A DNA stretch of 64,000 bases from Nymphalis io (lineage: Eukaryota > Arthropoda > Insecta > Lepidoptera > Nymphalidae), in assembly GCF_905147045.1 (NCBI RefSeq), contig NC_065907.1, positions 6,200,001 through 6,264,000 of the forward strand. Reading direction: 5' to 3'. The position numbers and the translations under genes are program-made. Below, piece after piece: positions 1 through 12,463 of this stretch (positions are counted from its first letter, which is position 1; every line of letters begins with the position of its first letter). The notes under the pieces are model-generated. The model was not told the origin of the DNA, did not search any database, and saw only the letters and a program-made list of their open reading frames with translations.

Positions 1-316
1 GATCCTTAAGACCGGATAAATATTATTGTTTCAAATATGGAAATGCTAATGGAAATATTACGTAGGTACCTATAGTAATGGAGTAATTTAGCTTTGAAGT
101 AAAACTACTTTGGACACAATGTGAAAACTTTTGTTAAGATAAATTTACATATTTTCGCATTTTAAGCGTTATATGTGAATTCATATATTATGTGCGTTAA
201 TAATAGGTATTCCTTGTGATATAAGACCAGCAGAACGCACACTATAAAAAGTAACATACACATAGGCACAAATTTAAAATAAATTATTATTCAGGTAAGT
301 AGTAAAAAATACGTAC

Positions 317-1805
317 GAGCTCCATAGTCGCAGTTATATTCATACATGTCGCATTGGTCCATGAAACTACGACGGCTACAGCCATCCGGAGACGATGCGC
401 ATACGACACGGCTGTCGTGGATACAAGTTGAAGCCATGTTACAGTAATTAATTGGCTGTGGACAATTTTTTTACTTTATTAACGGAGTAGATACCATTAA
501 CTAAGCTTAAACATTTTTTTTATATATAATAGGACGGCGGACGAGCATATGGGCCAACTGATGGTAAGTGGTCACCAAACGCCCATAGACATTGGCATTG
601 TAAGAAATGTCAACCATCGCTTACATAGCCAATGCGCCACCAACCTTGGGAACTAAGATTTTATGTCCCTCGTGCCTGTAATTACACTGGCTTACTCACC
701 CTTCAAACCGGAACACAACAATAACAAGTACTGCTGTTTTGCGGTAGAATATAAACATATATGTAAATAAATAAAGTAATTTAAACATGAGGTCAAATTT
801 ATAAATTTGAAGTGCATCATGAAAAACTGATTTTGTTCCTTTATTATAAAAATGAAGCCTTTATATTTATATGCTATGACGACTTCCAATAATTTTATTT
901 TAAAATAAAAATGGTAGACGGTGTAATAAGAACAACTGTTATAGATGTTGATTAAATAATTATCTAAATACATTTGTAGATCTAAATATTCTTTAACATT
1001 TAATAAATAAACTGTTATATTTTAAATAAAATAATCAATCCTTAGAAAAATTGCACAAATAAAAATATTAAGTTCGATTTTTAAATAAGTAGTACCTACG
1101 TGTAGTATGTACACGTAGGTACGTATGTGTATGTAGTGTATCTTTGTAAACATCAAAACTTCACAACATTTCTTGAAATCTGACATTTATTTATTTAACC
1201 AATTTTTAACATCATATTGACCGCTACTTAACTCGTTTCAAGCCAATATATCGATATAGGACTGCCAAAAAGTATGGCAATTTTCAACGATGGTTTTAAC
1301 TTCAAAATCTGCGCTGGAAATAATATAGTGCACCAGTATGGGTTGGAGCACTCTCTGTTCAAACACTAACCAAGTCACAGCAGTGCTACTTGTCTTGCTC
1401 CAGACTGCTATTGAGAAATTATTGACAAAAAAGCATGTTTTTTCGTGAGATTCGAACCCAGACCAATGAAGCAACCCCATTGTGGTCAAATTTAAATTAC
1501 ATTTAATGAATATATCAAATTAAATTGCTCAATACTTTACAAGTATATTGTGCGAACAGTTTAGCATTCATTGTAACTTAGACTAATTGGAACTAACTAA
1601 GCAATTCTAAGTTAAACAAACATAAAATTGATATTTAACAAAAATATAGATAGAATATAAATAACATTACGTATGACAAATGTTGCTGTGACCATGAAAC
1701 CAGTGATAACACTGAAAAGAAAAACCGTTTTATGTTAAAGTCACACAATGTAGTGTATAATCTGTCAAAAAAACATAACTCACCGAACAATAAAGTACAA
1801 AACAT
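317..1805 (-). CDS. Kazal-like secreted cysteine-rich protein, 5' part (partial)
   Basis: Three minus-strand exons join in frame: 1784-1805 (22 nt, phase 1), 1671-1711, and 317-455 (ends phase 1 at a GTACGT donor). The protein starts with a hydrophobic leader (MFCTLLFVLSLVSWS), so it should be secreted. After it come six cysteines spaced C-x5-C-x7-C-x6-C-x8-C-x6-C. The segment VCASSPDGCSRR...FMDQCDMYEYNC resembles the core of Kazal-type serine protease inhibitors, where a C-x7-C pair precedes the loop and a short helix carries the last cysteines. The next exon would lie left of base 317 and I do not see it in the window, so the protein is incomplete. Good donors, acceptors and matching phases support the model. 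The Kazal assignment rests on cysteine spacing only; another small cysteine-rich secreted family is possible. Confidence 0.6.
530..755 (-). mobile_element. Poly(A)-tailed interspersed repeat, family 1, copy a
   Basis: Family 1 is recognised by blocks such as GGCGGACGAGCATATGGGCC, CATTGGCATTGTAAGAAATG, CACTGGCTCACTCACCCTTC and TGCTGTTTTGCGGTAGAAT. The sense strand is the one ending in an A-rich tail, here minus. This copy lacks its 5' end and lies in an intron of the Kazal-like gene. Confidence 0.85.
1240..1490 (-). repeat. Probable interspersed repeat with tRNA-like B box
   Basis: On the minus strand TTGGTCTGGGTTCGAATCTC looks like a B box, followed by a body with GTCTGGAGCAAGACAAG. The open reading frame across it has no recognisable protein. 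Only one copy is seen here. Confidence 0.35.
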
Positions 1806-2107
1806 GGTTTATTTTCCTTACATAGTTTTGAACTGGTTGAAATGTATCGTTAACGAGAAAACAACGTATTTTATTGTTTGTGCTAAGTAATAAAATGATA
1901 AATTGAAACTAAAATAAAAACTGTAGTAAATATTTTGTTTTTTTTTTCTTCAATATATGATATATACCTTTAGCATTTTATTCTATAAAAATTATAATTA
2001 CATACGAATTGTATTTTTATTTTAATTCTTAGATATAATAAGTCTATTAATGTTTATTTATTAAAAAAACAATAATATATATATGTATATATAATGGCTT
2101 TTTATGG

Positions 2108-2183
2108 TATATTATTTATGGTATAAATTTTTATTTATACCATAAATAATATATTAGGTATAACATTTTCATGTTATACCTAA
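2108..2183. repeat. Two abutting perfect hairpins
   Basis: Hairpin 1 has 20-nt arms at 2108-2127 and 2134-2153 with a 6-nt loop. Hairpin 2 begins at the next base, with 12-nt arms at 2154-2165 and 2172-2183 and another 6-nt loop. Both are perfect matches. They lie upstream of the transporter start, between two divergent genes. Confidence 0.9.
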
Positions 2184-2955
2184 AATTAGGCAGATTCAAT
2201 TTACATTATTTATACTTTACACAATAGGTTAATAATGATTTTCGCAAATATTTTCTAACATTTGTAAAATCAAACTAGAATTACAATAAAATAGGAGGCA
2301 GAAAACTTTAACTTAATTTTAAATAAGTATATGTCTGTATGCGTGTTTTGTTTTAGGCTTGCGTAAAAAGCCATTATTTATGAAGGCTTTTAAATAGTAT
2401 CGTTACTTTATTACCATAACTTCTATAGTGGGAAATGCTAGGTTATTAAACCAACCAATAATTAATGCCCTTTTTAATATACTTATATTGCCCTTTTTAA
2501 TAATACTTATAAACGTATGTATATTTTTAGATAATAGACGTAATAACCTATTTTTTAAAGATTAATTGTACCGGTAGATATGAATACTTCAAGTTTTTAA
2601 TTAGTTACAACAAAATGTAACAATAATTGTACGAATATTGTACATTATCAAGTATGTCGAAATTTGAAACTAAACAAAAAAATTTGATGATGGAAATATT
2701 TATTTATTTTAAGTATTATCTACCAAACATTTTTTTTTATTATGATTTACAAGTAAATACAATTTCTTGAACTGTATTACGATCTGACAAAGAGATTAGT
2801 GAATTATAAATTCATTTTACAGCTGTATGTGTAAGACACAAGACGTTACTGTAGCGTTCAGCAGTAGTGAAAAATGTTTCTTGTTAAGAAGATATAGTTT
2901 GTTTAATATATATATTTTTGAGGAGATCATTTCGAATATTTGTATGTAATATACA

Positions 2956-5900
2956 ATGGTGTTAAAATTAGAAATAAATGCAAATACAAAACATGTTAGT
3001 CGCCTGCGATCGACATTTTCTCAGGTACGTCAAAAATTAAAATCTTTATTATATTAAGCGTAAGTTCTTCGTTACATGATAAAAATTAGGGGTTTAAAAA
3101 TTAGCAAAAAAATCTCGAAAACAGCTTTGATTTAAATTAAATTTTATCGATTGTTATACGTTAATTCAGTAGCGAATTTACATATTTTCCAAGTATAGGC
3201 TACTTACTTGAGATTGAGATTTTGTCCCTTTATTTAGATTCCACAAAAAAAGCTTATATAGGTCGCATGTACAGCGAAAAGGATATAGGAAAAATCATTG
3301 GTAAGCTCTTAAGACTATGTTCAGCTGGCTCAGTTGTAACAAACATAATTAAAAAAATAGGTCCTTAAATTAGCCGCTCCTCAAATGCCTTAGGCTCAAG
3401 CCTACTCAGATTGCTGGAAAATTCATCACTGCGTTAATTAATTTTAAACGTGAATTCGTAACATAGAGTTATATTAACTAATTATAAGCTATTTATAGGT
3501 AGTTATTTTTAGTTAAACGTATTCTTTACATTGGATTATCTTATCAACTTACTTAATTCGGTACAAGTACTTTTAAGCCACCTTTTTCTCTAAAGACATT
3601 GAATGAGAGACATTCAAATTTATTCATAAATAATATTTATATAATTTTATCAAAATAAGTATATCTTAAGATTGATTTATCAGTAGAATAAATATTTGTA
3701 TTCCTAAAATATTTTTATTTAAAAAAAAAACCTCTAATAATATAATATATTATAATAATTCACGTAAATCCACTCTCTGATTTCTCTTATTCCTTGATCA
3801 ATCTTTCTAAAACTAAAAGTGATATTTTTTTAATAATTGTTTATTTTTTTAATTAATTGTTACTAAAGCTTATAAATTTGGGAATACTGTATGTCTGTCT
3901 GTGTATGCACCTTGCAGCAACCACAAGATAATTTATCGCAATCATCGTTTTATCGATCGACATCGATAATTTAGATCGTATCTATACTTTAAACAAACAT
4001 AGATGTTGCAATATTTGTTTAAGATTAATAGTCTTGGAATGCGTTTGACCGATCACCATGAAACATAGCACATTTATATGTACATACGTATTTTTTCTTG
4101 GAAAAGGTTTTCATACTATTTATTGTAACTCGCATATAGATTTAGGTTGAAATCGACTTTTAGCATACATTTGAAAAAGTATCAATCTATGACGAACACA
4201 AGAGTTGCGAAGATACATCGCTTTAAAAACATCTAAACTGACTATTAAACCTTAAATTCTAATAGAACCTTTGCATATTTTTTAATCGAAAAGATATAAT
4301 AATTTATGTATAACCAATAAAAATCTCATTAATTGTAATCTCTAATAAACTCGACGCCTATTTTATTTATGAAGCAATTGTTTTCTTTGATAAAATGTCA
4401 TTTAAAATATATTGATACCATTCAGCCGTATCTGAATTTATCATTGTACACGATTGACAAATTACAGATCACAGCATCGACATCTTCATTCCTTCTCTTG
4501 TTTGACTTGGGAATGGCAATTAATTTCTCGACTATTATGATACCCGCACTCCTCAACGCTAAAGAAGGCTTATCACTTGACGAAACACAAGCATCTTGGT
4601 TTGGTAATTTTTATTAAATGATTTATTTTTTGACATCAAAATCAAATATATGAAAATATAGTCTAACCAATATGTATATATAATACTATATAAACTTCTT
4701 TCAGGAAGTATATCATTTTTATCACAGCCAGTGGGTGCGTTGCTCTCTGGACCAATCGTAGATTACTTTGGTAGGAGAAAAGCTAATTTTATAGTCAATA
4801 TACCAATGCTATCAGCGTGGGTTCTTATGTACTTCTCATGGAACCTCGCAACACTATTCATCGCTAATGCCTTACTGGGCATCAGCTCAGGTATTATGGA
4901 GGCACCTATCAGCTGCTATATAGGAGAAATTAGGTAAGACCGATTTGTATTAACTTAATTTTCTTGATATGTCCTTCGGTTATTATCTACAATAATGTAT
5001 GATAATAATTATAATAATCAATTGCTATGTTACATATTTACGTTTATGAGTATATTTAATATGCTTCTTATAATTAATAAGTTTTTTTACTTCATTTGCG
5101 AAAACAAACCAGGACTGGTAAACCATTACTGGTAGTGATATATTCATAATACACCGAAAAAAATATTTTCAGTGAGCCATCGATCCGTGGCGCTTTGTGC
5201 ACATTGACTCAAATGTTCACATCATTCGGTATTCTCATTATGTATTTTCTTGGTACGATGGTGGACTGGCGGACTGCGGCATTGATATGTCTGCTTGCGC
5301 CTATTGCATCCATGATTACCGTCGTTTTTGTAAGTAAATAACTTTCAATAATTTAAAAGTACCTAACATACGTTGGCAGCCGAGATGGCCTAGTGGTAAG
5401 AACGCGTGAATCTTAACCAATGATCGTGGGTTCAAACCCGGGCGAGCATCACCGAATTTTCATGTGCTAAATTTGTGATGTAATTCATCTCGTGTTGTAC
5501 GGTGAAGGAAACATTGTGAGGAAACCTGCATGTAGACACATGAATGAATGAAACTCTGCCACGAATGATGATGAATTTCACTGAAACTCTGCCACGTGTA
5601 TATTTCACCAACCTTCAATGGAGCAGCGTGGTGGAATAAGCTCATACCTTCTCCTCAAAAAGGGAGAGGAGGTCTTAGTCCAGCAGTGGGACATTCACAG
5701 GCTGTTACTGTAACATACGTTAGGATGAGAACAACATTTGAAATGATTATAGAAGAATGTTTTATGGTAACTTTGTTTATCATAGCTTTACCACAATAAA
5801 ACACTAGTTAAACAAATCTTGATTTAGTAACTACTGAATATTATTACATATAGTCTCTATATTGCCGAAAACATAAATATTTCGTATAATTATTTACCAT

Positions 5901-8608
5901 CCACCTATCTTCCAATATCATTTACAATATCTTGCATTATATTATCTTGAATTAGGTTTATATTACGTTAGTAATATATATAAAATAATTTAAAATTACA
6001 GAAGAGCTAGTTTCATTTAAAATTCTTAAGAAACTTTTCAATAAATTCTTTTATCTAATTAGATATGACTTATCTTATTATGATTGAATAAAATCTTACT
6101 TAAAAAAGTAGTTATAAAAACAGGATCAATTAGTTTCTTAATAAAAACTTTAAACTCTTTCAGTCGCCTGAAACGCCAATATGGCTCCTTACAAGAGATC
6201 GGGAAAAGGATGCCCTGGAATCCCTCTGTAAACTACGTGGTTGGACCTCGCCAGAAAACGTACATAACGAGTTCGTCGAATTAAGCGCTTACAGCAAGAA
6301 ATTACGAAACTGTGTCATTTGTTATAATACTGACCAAGATAATAAACTTTGCGAACACGAATCAATGAATTGGTTTGTCAGGTCATCATATTTAAATGCA
6401 TTACTTTGTTGTTAAATGTACTGTTTTAGTATAAGCACGTATGCAATAATTAATTTTTCTTATCAGTCACAAACATTGCAGATTTATTCTAAAAGCGCTG
6501 TAAAACAAAGCATAAGCTTAAAAATTATAAGTAGTACGGGATTTCATTGCTGAAATTGTTTTTGTCATATATATATATATATATTTTATTAAAAAAATAT
6601 TGCAATATTAGTTCTAATTTGTTTCAGACGCGTCCTTAAGATTAGATATGTGATGCTTTGTAAGGAGACCTTAAGACCTTTGTCACTTATGGTGCTGTAC
6701 TTCTTGTTTTTCGTGATGAGTGGTCTGACGCCCATGCGACCAAACTTAATCAACGTTTGTGGAGCCCTTGGTATGGCACAGGATGGCAAACAAGTTGTGG
6801 TATTTTTTTTTTGTTATATCACACCTAGATAAGAGAAGTAAAATATATACATAAAATAATGATGATATTTTTCTAGTGAAGGTTTGCATAAATCAATTAT
6901 TATTAGCACTGATCGAAATCCGAAAATATTTTTCACTCAGTGAGATCTCAATAAAATAACCGTATAATAAAAATAATGTGTGAACCGTTTGCATTCTGAA
7001 AACTATGCCTTATCTGCTAGTAGATAACGGTAAATGCAACTGCTAACTATATATGTTTGTTAAACCTTCAGTAGCAAAAAAAAAACAGAAACTAGCTAAA
7101 ATGTAAATTGTTAGCATATGCATCTTGTGCTTATATACATAATTATTTACTAAATATGTTTTCTTAATCGAACCCAAAACATAATTGAAATCTTACATCT
7201 GTTATACATGTAAGAAATTTTAAGTTTTAAAATAAATGTAAACGACAATGACATTACAATCTTTGTTACTAAAATTGTTTCTGTATAAGAAATACAAGCT
7301 GTATTTATGTTCTCTTGACTTGAATTCTGATTTAAATAATTAAAACTAGTCAACTAAAGAACAGATACTCATTGTTTTTCCTAACTTTCTTATCTAATAA
7401 GGAAAGGAGAAAAATCAACGTGTTTAAATAAAACTTGGTGAGCGTTGGATTATCCCGGTACAATACTCACGGTAGCATGCGCAAGCGATCCCGTGAGGCT
7501 CCTCTTAAAGGCGGAGAGAGTACCGCTGGTTTTTTAGTGGGTATTCCGATGTTCGGGGAGCACTAGGCGTCACGTAAAGTGTTTTTCCAGTGATAAAAAA
7601 AGAATGGGGACAATACAAGTTATTGGTTTTCTCTATCACAAAAATTTTGGGTGTTGCCTCGGACCTAGTCCAACGCGAGTAGAGAGTTTTTTTTTTACAA
7701 TTAATAGGCCAGAAAATATTAATAGAGACATAAAACAGGACGTGTTACTTATATTGACCCCACCCCAGATAACCTAACTCTATACAAGTTTTCATTAAAA
7801 ATGTATGTCAGACATGATAATAAATTCAATTATTTTTTACAGTTGATGGTGGGAGTTATAACATTCGTCACAAGTTTCCTTGTTATTGGAATTATTAAGG
7901 TTCTTGGCAAGCGTAAACTTGCCATTACTTCGTTGTTCGGTAGTGCCATCTTCTGCATGATAATAAGTATATACGCAAAAAGAAATTTGGATGATTTAGT
8001 GTTTTCATATCAACCATCGACATTCCCTACAGAGACCAGTATTATACCATTAATTTTAATATACATCTTAACATTTTTTAATGGACTAGGAATACCGTGG
8101 GTTTTGCTCGGAGAAGTTTTTCCATTCAGGTAAATTATTTTCTTAAAAAATATTTATAATTTATGATACTGTGCAATAATAAACTTAACTAAATGATATA
8201 CTATTTTCCCTGACTAATTGTACACAGTTTTGTTACCTCGTTACTTTCATTTCTATGACTGTCTTCACATTTTTGTTAAAATGTCGCGCGCTGGTTCTTA
8301 TTATAATAACCATTTTATTTTAATTTAACAGAAGTCGTGCTACAGCACAAGGTCTATCCGCAGCAAGCAATTACATTTTCTCGTTCCTCGGGGCAAAAAC
8401 CTTCATTAATCTTGAAACTGGCGTGAAGTTGTGGGGAACATTTGCTACTTATGCGGCATTTGGTTTCCTTGGAACTATTTACTTATATTTATTCCTACCA
8501 GAAACGGAAGGTAAAACATTACAAGAAATTGAAGATTTCTATAGTGGCGATCTTCGAATATTTGGTGGGAATTCCTTATTAAAATGTTTTAAACGGCACA
8601 AAAAATAA
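2956..8608 (+). CDS. Facilitated trehalose transporter Tret1-like (MFS sugar transporter, SLC2 family)
   Basis: Eight exons join with matching phases: 2956-3024, 4468-4603, 4705-4933, 5173-5329, 6164-6381, 6628-6799, 7843-8129 and 8332-8608, giving 514 aa, a normal length for the family. It should be a 12-helix plasma-membrane carrier moving trehalose or another sugar by facilitated diffusion. Family hallmarks are visible: DYFGRRKA after helix 2, the SPETPIWLL motif in the central loop, LGKRK near helix 8, EVFPFRSRATAQGLS near helix 10, and the C-terminal PETEGKTLQEIE. The start at 2956 gives a short hydrophilic N-terminus that splices in frame to the first helix. The donor after the exon ending at 6381 (GTCATC) is weak; the others are ordinary. 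A tRNA-derived SINE sits in the intron before exon 5. A poly(A) signal follows at 8620. The substrate is inferred from family, not shown. Confidence 0.88.
5376..5715 (+). mobile_element. tRNA-derived SINE (family 2, Metulj-like)
   Basis: The head GCCGAGATGGCCTAGTGGT and GGGTTCAAACCCGGGC correspond to the A and B boxes of RNA polymerase III promoters. The body contains GGAAACCTGCATGT, GAGCAGCGTGGTGGAATAAG and GGGAGAGGAGG. A short internal duplication around AACTCTGCCACG is present. From memory it looks like the Metulj SINEs of nymphalid butterflies. It lies in the transporter intron between exons 4 and 5. Confidence 0.85.
7440..7690. repeat. GC-richer block, probable interspersed repeat
   Basis: In the intron before transporter exon 7, a stretch with CTCCTCTTAAAGGCGGAGAG, GTACCGCTGGTTTTTTAGTG and GGTATTCCGATGTTCGGGG stands out in composition from its surroundings and encodes nothing clear. 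It resembles repeats I recall from other moths and butterflies, but only one copy is in the window. Confidence 0.4.
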
Positions 8609-8619
8609 AACGAGAATAT

Positions 8620-8625
8620 AATAAA
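8620..8625 (+). terminator. Polyadenylation signal of the transporter gene
   Basis: An AATAAA hexamer lies 12 bases after the transporter stop codon. The serpin A stop codon on the opposite strand is only about 270 bases further on, so the two transcripts converge and their 3' ends are close together. Confidence 0.5.
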
Positions 8626-8894
8626 ATATTGAGTACATTATTTGAATCCCTTTTTTTACTCTGTTCCATTTGTATAAAAACCTATTTAAAATTACGTTTA
8701 GTTTAATAAAATTTTAAATTTAATGTATACAAATTATTTTCATACATATTTTATTAATACCATATTACTAATTAATTATTATTATAAATAATATACATAT
8801 TTCAATCACAATTATGAAAATATAAAACAATATATTAAACAAATCACATTTTGTACAAAAATGTAAGAACTACAAAAATTTACTAAAAAATATT

Positions 8895-11800
8895 TCATTG
8901 AGACGGGTCTTCAATTTTTGCTATAAATAATGGTATAGCAAATTGCGTGTCCCATAAAACGGCAAGGAATGGTCTATTTGCTTGGAAGATCGCTGAAGGT
9001 TCATCGTAAGATAGGGCAACGGCTGCAAAACCAGCTGCGCCTACTGCAGAAAGACCTTGTTCGTCTACAGATAAGTACCCTGTGTGCACAGCTTGTGATA
9101 TTTCTGGAGAATAAGTTCTGTATGTTCCAACGCCCGTAAGGTCAGTCTGAGGTGAGAAGATTCTTGACACATTCATCTGTTAAATAAAATACATTTTTAT
9201 CCTTACGATTATGATTATCCTCACGATTATGATAAATGCTAAATTGACTTTGTTCATTTGTTTTTTTGTTACGCTTTGACGTCCTAACTATTCAACCGAT
9301 TAATATGAAATTTTGCATATACGTTGTCAGAGGTACAGAAAATAACATTATGTGTGAACTGACCCGACACATGGGTGATGCCGCGGGGAGAAACTAGTTT
9401 TATAACACTCTCTTAACCGAAATTCGACCACGGCGGCCATTATATAAGCCCAACTTATATGCATTCAACCGGGATACGAAGCCAGGCCTTTTTGGCTTAC
9501 AGTCATTCAAACGAATACTAAACCACACAGACAGCTAACTCACAAAAATTACTAAAATACTATTAAATATTTCAGCTAAATATTTACCCAAAAATATTAA
9601 ACATAAAATTGATCGAGTTACTTACGTGTTTCAATACCGGAATCATATCAGTGTCCGATTTAATTGTGAACTTTGGTATTTCTAATTGAACTTCAATTTC
9701 TTGGAAATTGTGGTAACTCACTAACTTTGTATTGGTCAATGCATTTAACGTTGAATCTGCGTCTGATGTGTGATGTGGTAGAATCAATATCAATGAGTAT
9801 TGGTGACGCTAAAATTAAAAATAAATTAAGTTTATTGAAACCGAACATCTTATCTATTGTACTCTAGCCATATTACTTACCTCAAAAGGCATTATTGTAA
9901 TATAAGATTTGGTATCTTCATCAATACCATACTTGAATGAATGACGCATGCGCATAAAGGGAACCGATGTAACTTCTCCACTGTTTAAATGGAATATCAG
10001 TAGTTTGGTGGCTTGTTTATTGAATTTAGTTTCCCAAAGTCCTTTGAAGTACACAGCATTTGCAATCACCAATTGAGTGTTATGATTTACAGCATCTTAA
10101 ATAAATTTAATTTTAATAATGATTTTTGTATTTTAACCAGCAAAACCAATTCATTAATTAAAGGAAAAAGTTATATTTCCAATCAATAAAAAGGTTGTTT
10201 TTTATTTGTTTAAAATATTTACTGTAAGGCAACAGATCTTCAATCCTATTATGAGTTTGAACGGCGACCCATTTGTTTATTTGCTTTACAGCTACTGTAG
10301 GTCTAGAAAAGTCCATGACTGTGACTTCACTGCCAAAGTTCAGTATAGCAGTTTCTTTGAAATCTGGATTAATTTCAAAACCATCGCCAATAAATAAACT
10401 ATTTGAAACAGTCAGGATATTACGAGAGTTACGTTTCTGAAAAATAATAAAGAGTTGGTTGTCAACGTAATATTTCATTAATGGTATTTTTATGATAAGT
10501 ATTTCCATTGAAAATATTTTTTAACATTACTAATGTACCTTTTAATAAATATCTTACGTTGAATTAGTTCAAACAAAGAATAAAAAAAATTATGATTAAA
10601 ATAATATGTGTGGGATTTATTTCTTACTTTCATATCATACGTTAATCTTCTGTATGTCGGCGCTACGACATCGGGAGTCATTTGCAATAACCTTGTTATT
10701 TCATCTAGAGCCTCGCCAACTACTGCTTGTTGTAATAGAGCTAAAACTGTTGCGATTGATGTCGGTGAAGCTATGATGTTACCGGTTTGGAAACGATTTA
10801 GACTCTGTAATATAAACCAAGCATATGAATATGCCATTATGAGTTAAGAACTCATAATGGCATATTATGAGTTAAGAACTCATAATGGCATAGATCGATT
10901 GAGAAGACTAAGATGATTTCTAATTGTTATTTCAAAAAGTGTAACATATACAGACCGAAAAAAATAAGTTAAATAATATTAAATACGTGTAAGGTAAATA
11001 TTTCGCCTTACCTTCATTAGATTGACCCCAAAATTCGTTATAGCATACGTTACATTATTAAGATATTCCACATCTGTTTTGCCCACACCAACAAATCTGA
11101 CTGGTTTCGTGGTGATTGGGGACTCTTCAGAATCAATAGGTCTTATTGGCTGTACTCCACTGACAAAGTTAACATTATCATTAGTAGTTAAGGCAGATGG
11201 TTCATTATTTACTCTATTATTCTCTCTATTGGATTGTGCTTCAGCTTTTCTTTCATTAAGTACATCTTGAATATATTTGTCATAGCTACTGAGACCTTCA
11301 TTTGTTTTCGTTGGGTTTGGCTGTACTCCACTGATAACGTTAACGTTACCATTATTACTTAAGGCAGATGGTTTATTATTCACTTTATTGTTCTCTTTGT
11401 TAGATTGTGCCTTTCTTTCATTGAGTAAATCTTGAATGTATTTGTCATAGCTACTGAGATTTCCATTTTTGTTTTCGCGAAATGTAACGGCTCTCTCACG
11501 ATTTTGATTATTTTGGGGAATACCTAAGCCTCTTCTTTGTTGTAATATATCATTCCAAGACTGTGTTTCCACTTTACATGCTATTGTGCATAAAACACAT
11601 AATGCTGAAAATATATATGAAGTTAGTTAGGTTAGAGTTTAATGGTATTTTGACTATGTGAATTATGTTGTTTTAAAGACGAGTGTGATCAAACTCTCAT
11701 AGCTAAATCACACGACTTAAAACGTGTTTTCGAATAAGTCGTCACTCATATTCTCTTTTTTTTATTCCTCGATATATTGAAAGTTCTTCATTCTTTATGA

Positions 11801-12153
11801 AACAATAATAAAACTATAAAATTGATTTAGTTGAATTAGTCTTAATATACATCGATGTTGCATAAAATCACGTTATGAATAGAAAAAATAACAGTAGAAT
11901 TATCCTACTAATGGGAATTAAATTAATTTGTTGAAACTATGTACAGACATTTTTATAATATACAAAATTAAATTTAAAAAAAAAACAAAATACACATTAC
12001 AAATTTATAGCAAAACACGCCGTCTAAAAGATTGTCATGTGGCATTGTACCCAAGACGCTGGCACTATTGCCTCTCTACTACTAATTAATAATCCCAATG
12101 CATGTTTAATACATAAAGCATATAAATTCAGACTTACCAATTATTATTTTCAT
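8895..12153 (-). CDS. Serpin A: secreted serpin with duplicated N-terminal extension
   Basis: Seven exons: 12138-12153 (16 nt), 11012-11604, 10628-10804, 10223-10436, 9881-10095, 9626-9808 and 8895-9176; 559 aa. A signal peptide (MKIIIALCVLCTIACKV) is followed by about 170 residues of polar, Asn/Glu/Lys-rich extension with two near-identical 50-residue units, then a complete serpin fold: NIIASPTSIATVLAL (helix B), VIANAVYFKGLWE (strand 3A), VQLEIPKFTI, NRPFLAVLWD and a DPSQ C-terminus. The reactive-loop hinge reads DEQGLSAVGAAG. Counting from the P17 glutamate puts P1 near the Leu of AAVAL-SYDE. Leu at P14 and Gly at P10 are unusual for an inhibitory serpin, so inhibition is uncertain. The gene faces the transporter tail to tail, 286 bases apart. 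A Rel-type site and an AT-repeat TATA-like stretch lie upstream. It is about 170 residues longer than a typical serpin. Confidence 0.87.
9235..9400 (+). mobile_element. Possible Helitron-like nonautonomous element fragment
   Basis: CAACCGATTAATATGAAATT, then GACCCGACACATGGGTGATG and CCGCGGGGAGAAACTAGT, resembles the ends of abundant nonautonomous Helitron-type repeats of Lepidoptera. In serpin A intron 6. Assignment is from memory of such repeats only. Confidence 0.35.
10830..10892. repeat. Tandem 28-bp palindromic repeat in serpin A intron 2
   Basis: A perfect inverted repeat with 16-nt arms (10830-10845 and 10849-10864) and a 3-nt spacer is followed by a tandem copy of its inner 28 bases (10836-10863 repeated at 10864-10891). 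On the coding strand it lies about 26 to 88 nt upstream of the exon 3 acceptor, where the branch point would normally be. Confidence 0.9.
11147..11458 (-). repeat. Coding tandem duplication in the serpin A N-terminal extension
   Basis: Two copies of a roughly 50-residue unit are encoded at 11318-11458 and 11147-11293. Each begins LSSYDKYIQD(L/V)LNERKA, continues with QSN(K/R)ENN(K/R)VNN(K/E)PSAL and ends SGVQP. The second copy carries a two-residue insertion (EA). The SSYDKYIQDLLNERKA part could form a short amphipathic helix; the rest looks disordered. I do not recognise the unit from any named domain. Confidence 0.85.
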
Positions 12154-12463
12154 AACTGCACTGTGATGTTGTCGTTTCTATTTATTGTAATCGTAATAAA
12201 CTTATTTCTTTCTCGTTATATAAACTTTTTCGCAAATAATATATATATATATATATAAAAATAAGGAAACATTCGCACGACTTCAAATTCCACTTGCTAC
12301 TACAATGACCGTAAACAAGATTATAGTGGTATTTTAATTCTAATCAGACGTTACTTCCGACGTATGTTACTGAGTTTTAAACTTTACTACCTTGCTTTAG
12401 AGTAAGGAATCCTGTGAGATTATTAAGGTTTATGCTACAGTATATTTTAGTTATATCTGTTTG

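Noticed and set aside
4369..4467. Transporter start at the ATG at 4369
   Set aside because: The acceptor before 4468 and the upstream exon at 2956-3024 join in frame and give a normal hydrophilic N-terminus; 4369-4467 is better explained as intron.
5596..5799. 67-codon plus-strand frame in the transporter region
   Set aside because: Translation of the family 2 SINE, not a transporter exon.
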